DNA of 8,859 nt from CAYZDV01 sp964477275. GTDB lineage: Bacteria > Acidobacteriota > Aminicenantia > Aminicenantales > Aminicenantaceae. The position numbers were made by a program, and so were the translations under genes. Below, piece after piece: positions 6,154 through 8,859 of this stretch. Below the pieces are notes generated by a model. It was given only the letters and a program-made list of their open reading frames with translations, ran no database searches and was not told the origin of the DNA. The DNA lies in the NCBI GenBank assembly GCA_964477275.1, contig CAYZDV010000083.1:1-8859 (forward strand), read 5' to 3'. Position 1 is the stretch's first letter. The number at the start of each line of letters is the position of its first letter.

Positions 6154-8691
6154 ATGGATTATTCCGTGAAAACCTGCCTAAAGCTTGAGGAGGCCTTCCG
6201 GGCCCAGAAAATCCTTCGCCCCCTGCGCATCCAGAGGTACGAGCCGGGCACGGAACTGACATATGACATCAGGGGTGTGGTCCCCTCGAGGCTGGCCCGG
6301 GTGAAGCTCGAGGTGGAGCAGTTTGTGGGCGGAGGCTTCGCCGGCCAGGTCTACAAAGTTAAGATTCTGGAGCTTGAAACCCCGGAGGGGCCGATCGAAG
6401 GTCTTCAGGCCGGCCGATCCTGTGCCCTGAAGATTTTCATCCCTCGCTCAGGATTCTCCCGATTTTTCCGCAACCTGGTCTACGGCCTCGGCTTTCAAGG
6501 CGCTTTCTCGATTCAGGTCAACCCTGCGGCAGTCCGGGCTGGAGCTCTATGGCAGAAGTTTATCCGGCTCGGAGCCAGGTCGATTTTTGGCTCCAAGAAC
6601 AGCGTGGTCGATGTCCTGGCCACTTTCATCGACCACAGCCTGGGAAGCTGCGGGGAGATCAGCGAGTGGGTCGAAGGCCGACTGTGGCGCCTCGAAGCCG
6701 ATGACAACCTGGATGGCCGGAGAAGATGGAAGTTTGGTGACCCGGGCAAAGGCCTGGGCTCTCCCGAATACAGAGCCAAGCGCGCCTTCATGAAACACCT
6801 GGTCCGGTTGATGCGCAGAATGGGAGCCTTTGAACTGGCCCGGCAGTATGAATGGTGGACCTGCAAGAGCCAGCCCAATGTCCTCAAACGGACAGCCAGC
6901 GACCCTGACCCCGAGAAAGGGTATGTCGCTGTCGATTTCCGGGCCGGCCTGGCGCTTCTTCCCTTTCTTCCGATGAGCCCGGCTGATTTCAAGCTCATCC
7001 TCCATGGCCTGGCCAGGGGCAGTCTCGTCCAGTTTGACCGCGGCAGCGTGGCCAGGCTTGAGAAATACGTCGCCGCCCATCCCGGGGACTTCGCGGACAT
7101 GGAGGAGGCTCTGGAGGAATTGAAGGAAGCACAGAAGGCCTACAGGGATTCCCTCCCGGATGTCACCCACCACCACCTGAGGTTGGTCTCCAGCAAAAAG
7201 CTCTGGTCATCGATTCTGAAGGGCAGCATTGCCGGCTGGAAAATCCGCAACATCATTGATGAGCAAACACAAAAGCGCCTGAGCCGGAAAAGGATTGTCA
7301 CCGTGATCTTCTATCTTCTGGGTCTCCTTCCCCTGCTGGGAAATTTTCTGCGGAGGATCTGGGGCAACACCCTTTACCGGCGTCATTACGTCCGACTGCT
7401 TTCGAGCTTCGGGTACTTCCGAAGGGCGGTCAGGGCCAGGATCAACGAATCCCTTATCCGCTGGCACCGCTCCGGCCGTGTCAACGAGAAACGGGCATCG
7501 AAGTTGAGCCGGCATCCAATGCGGTTCTTTGCCCATCTCCCGCTTGCGATGCTGCCGGCAAAATTCCACCGCTTCTTCTCCGACAGGCGCTTCTTCCTCC
7601 ATTCTTTAGACTATCTCTTTGCCCGGCCTTTTCGCCTCTACTTCCGGGCTGCGGCCCGGGAAGCATGGCTGCGGGGAATCATTTCCCGGGGCCAGAAAAG
7701 CGGGACTCTGACTGAGCTGGAGGCTGCCAGGATCGACTCCCAGATCAAGGAACCCTTCATCCAGAAATACCTGAAAAGCCTTGCCGTTCACGTCTGCACG
7801 GCTCCCGTGACGCAGATTGTCTCGGTGATCATTGCCCTCATTTACGTCAGGCTCCACCCGGAGCTATCCTGGCAGGAGGCGATGATCCATGCCGGGATCA
7901 TCCTCGGCCTTTTCCAGGTCACCCCGATTTCCCCCGGTTCTCTGGTCCGGGGACTCTACGTCTCCTTTGTCATCCTCCGCGAGCGGAACCTCAAGGATTA
8001 CAGCATCGCCCTCTCGCTGAGCTTTTTCAAGTACATCGGGTATCTGGCTTTCCCCATTCAGATGGCCTACCGCTACCCGGAACTGGCCCGCCTCATGGCC
8101 GGCCACTGGGCCACCGGAGCCGTGCACATCGTGCCCGTCTTCGGGGAAAAAGGTGCGCTCCTCGAGCATGCCGTCTTCGACCTTTTTTACAATTATCCTC
8201 TGACCATCCGCCGTCGGCTTCGCCGGCGCCGGGAGCTCCGCAAGGCCCTGAGACCCAGGTACTGGCACCTCCCGCTCTGCGTGCTTGGCGGTATGGGTCT
8301 TCTGGAAGTCATCGACCTCATCCATCAGGGCCTGTTGGGAAAAATCCCTGAATTCAACGACATCTGGTGGCTGGTTCTCTGGGTTCCTGTTCTTGCAGGT
8401 GCGGCGGCATCTGTCTGGGCGGGCGGAGCAGGCCTTGCCCGGCGAATCCTTTACGGATCCTTGTGCGGAGTCCTGGTCGGTTTTTTCACCCCCATTCTGA
8501 ATGCCCTTCTCGAAGCCGTCGCGGCCAGGGGAGAAAGTCCAACACTCACCCTTCTGGAGGTGGCTGGGCGGTCCGGACCGCAGGCGCTGTGGAGGATGTT
8601 CCTCTTCGGCCTGGTTGCCTTCGCCGCTGCCGTATTCGCTGAAACCAGGCCCTTGAAACGCAGATCATTCACCAAGGAGAACGATACCTGA
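6154..8691 (+). CDS. Large membrane protein with N-terminal protein-kinase-like domain, family not recognised
   Basis: I do not recognise this 845-residue protein as a named family. The N-terminal 265 residues resemble a protein kinase fold: a canonical glycine-rich loop GGGFAGQVYKV (G59, G61, G64, V66), an ALKIF lysine (K93), a hinge-like ISEWVEGRL (S170-L177), a KSQPNVLKR segment with N242 where the catalytic-loop asparagine belongs, and VAVDFR with D261 in place of DFG. The usual catalytic aspartate five residues before the asparagine is C237, so activity is doubtful. A charged helix, possibly coiled coil, covers about 310-332. A single hydrophobic segment lies near 381-397, followed by a very basic region with an apparent duplication (430-451 and 506-527). 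About six or seven more membrane segments follow (near 552-568, 577-612, 617-640, 703-725, 737-757, 763-788, 811-832). An arginine-rich loop lies at about 685-701. The start ATG 6154 lacks a ribosome binding site but is the first in frame after a strong promoter. A membrane-linked sensor or lipid/glycan-related role is possible but unproven. Confidence 0.8.
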   Translation: MDYSVKTCLKLEEAFRAQKILRPLRIQRYEPGTELTYDIRGVVPSRLARVKLEVEQFVGGGFAGQVYKVKILELETPEGPIEGLQAGRSCALKIFIPRSGFSRFFRNLVYGLGFQGAFSIQVNPAAVRAGALWQKFIRLGARSIFGSKNSVVDVLATFIDHSLGSCGEISEWVEGRLWRLEADDNLDGRRRWKFGDPGKGLGSPEYRAKRAFMKHLVRLMRRMGAFELARQYEWWTCKSQPNVLKRTASDPDPEKGYVAVDFRAGLALLPFLPMSPADFKLILHGLARGSLVQFDRGSVARLEKYVAAHPGDFADMEEALEELKEAQKAYRDSLPDVTHHHLRLVSSKKLWSSILKGSIAGWKIRNIIDEQTQKRLSRKRIVTVIFYLLGLLPLLGNFLRRIWGNTLYRRHYVRLLSSFGYFRRAVRARINESLIRWHRSGRVNEKRASKLSRHPMRFFAHLPLAMLPAKFHRFFSDRRFFLHSLDYLFARPFRLYFRAAAREAWLRGIISRGQKSGTLTELEAARIDSQIKEPFIQKYLKSLAVHVCTAPVTQIVSVIIALIYVRLHPELSWQEAMIHAGIILGLFQVTPISPGSLVRGLYVSFVILRERNLKDYSIALSLSFFKYIGYLAFPIQMAYRYPELARLMAGHWATGAVHIVPVFGEKGALLEHAVFDLFYNYPLTIRRRLRRRRELRKALRPRYWHLPLCVLGGMGLLEVIDLIHQGLLGKIPEFNDIWWLVLWVPVLAGAAASVWAGGAGLARRILYGSLCGVLVGFFTPILNALLEAVAARGESPTLTLLEVAGRSGPQALWRMFLFGLVAFAAAVFAETRPLKRRSFTKENDT

Positions 8692-8837
8692 GGCTGATCA
8701 TGAACCAGCCGGACGGGAAGCGGAGCCTATCATCCACTAAAGGAAAAGAAGATGCCATGAATAACCTGCATTTCCGAGCCATGGCCTCTTCATCCAGACC
8801 CGGAATCTTATCCACCCGCCTGAAAGGACGCTGAAAG

Positions 8838-8859
8838 ATGCTGATGCCGGACCGGGCGA
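8838..8859 (+). CDS. Possible start of a downstream gene, truncated by the window end
   Basis: ATG 8838 opens a frame reading MLMPDRA that runs off the window. AAGGA at 8824-8828 lies nine bases upstream, a reasonable Shine-Dalgarno distance. With only seven codons no product can be suggested. The 146 bases between the membrane-protein stop and this ATG hold no convincing gene and no clear terminator, so read-through from the promoter at 6064 is possible. Confidence 0.3.

Noticed and set aside
6513..7176. Two overlapping - strand frames of about 200 codons
   Set aside because: Both are antisense to the kinase-like domain, which shows ordered motifs in the + frame. They are shadows of its codon bias.
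8700..8834. 44-codon open frame after the membrane-protein gene
   Set aside because: There is no good Shine-Dalgarno at ATG 8700 or the internal ATG 8757. The composition (many Ser, Arg, Lys) looks non-coding, and there is no hydrophobic or motif signal.

Overview
The window is 8,859 bases of G+C-rich bacterial DNA. Every convincing gene lies on the + strand, packed tightly, with no tRNA, rRNA, CRISPR array, insertion sequence or phage gene that I can see. The signs of a diderm (Gram-negative-type) bacterium are a lipobox-bearing glycosidase, a Sec-exported DUF1573/rhodanese protein and a CcdA/DsbD-like electron-transfer protein. I cannot name the species from sequence alone. An Acidobacteriota- or Aminicenantes-like genome would fit the gene types, but this is a guess.

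Region 1 (1-1807) is nucleotide-sugar supply. It holds the C-terminal part of a phosphomannomutase/phosphoglucomutase (start outside the window), then a complete single-domain mannose-1-phosphate guanylyltransferase. Together they turn mannose-6-phosphate into mannose-1-phosphate and then GDP-mannose, the donor for mannosylated or fucosylated surface glycans. A TATAAT box and a strong ribosome binding site precede the second gene.

Region 2 (1880-6028) is an apparent three-gene operon with gaps of 30 and 12 bases. It encodes a large clan GH-D (GH36/GH27-like) glycoside hydrolase lipoprotein, a secreted DUF1573-rhodanese fusion, and a thioredoxin-like domain fused to a six-helix CcdA/DsbD-type membrane module. 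The last two look like partners in thiol or sulfur chemistry outside the cytoplasm.

Region 3 (6029-8691) starts with a near-consensus sigma-70 promoter (TTGACA, 17 bp, extended TATAAG). It drives one 845-residue gene whose product I do not recognise as a named family. It has an N-terminal protein-kinase-like domain with an intact glycine-rich loop, lysine and hinge but a degenerate catalytic loop. A basic linker with an apparent internal duplication follows, then a C-terminal half with about seven or eight membrane segments. This is the most likely undescribed element here.

Region 4 (8692-8859) is short and mostly non-coding, with a possible start of another gene at 8838 that runs off the end.
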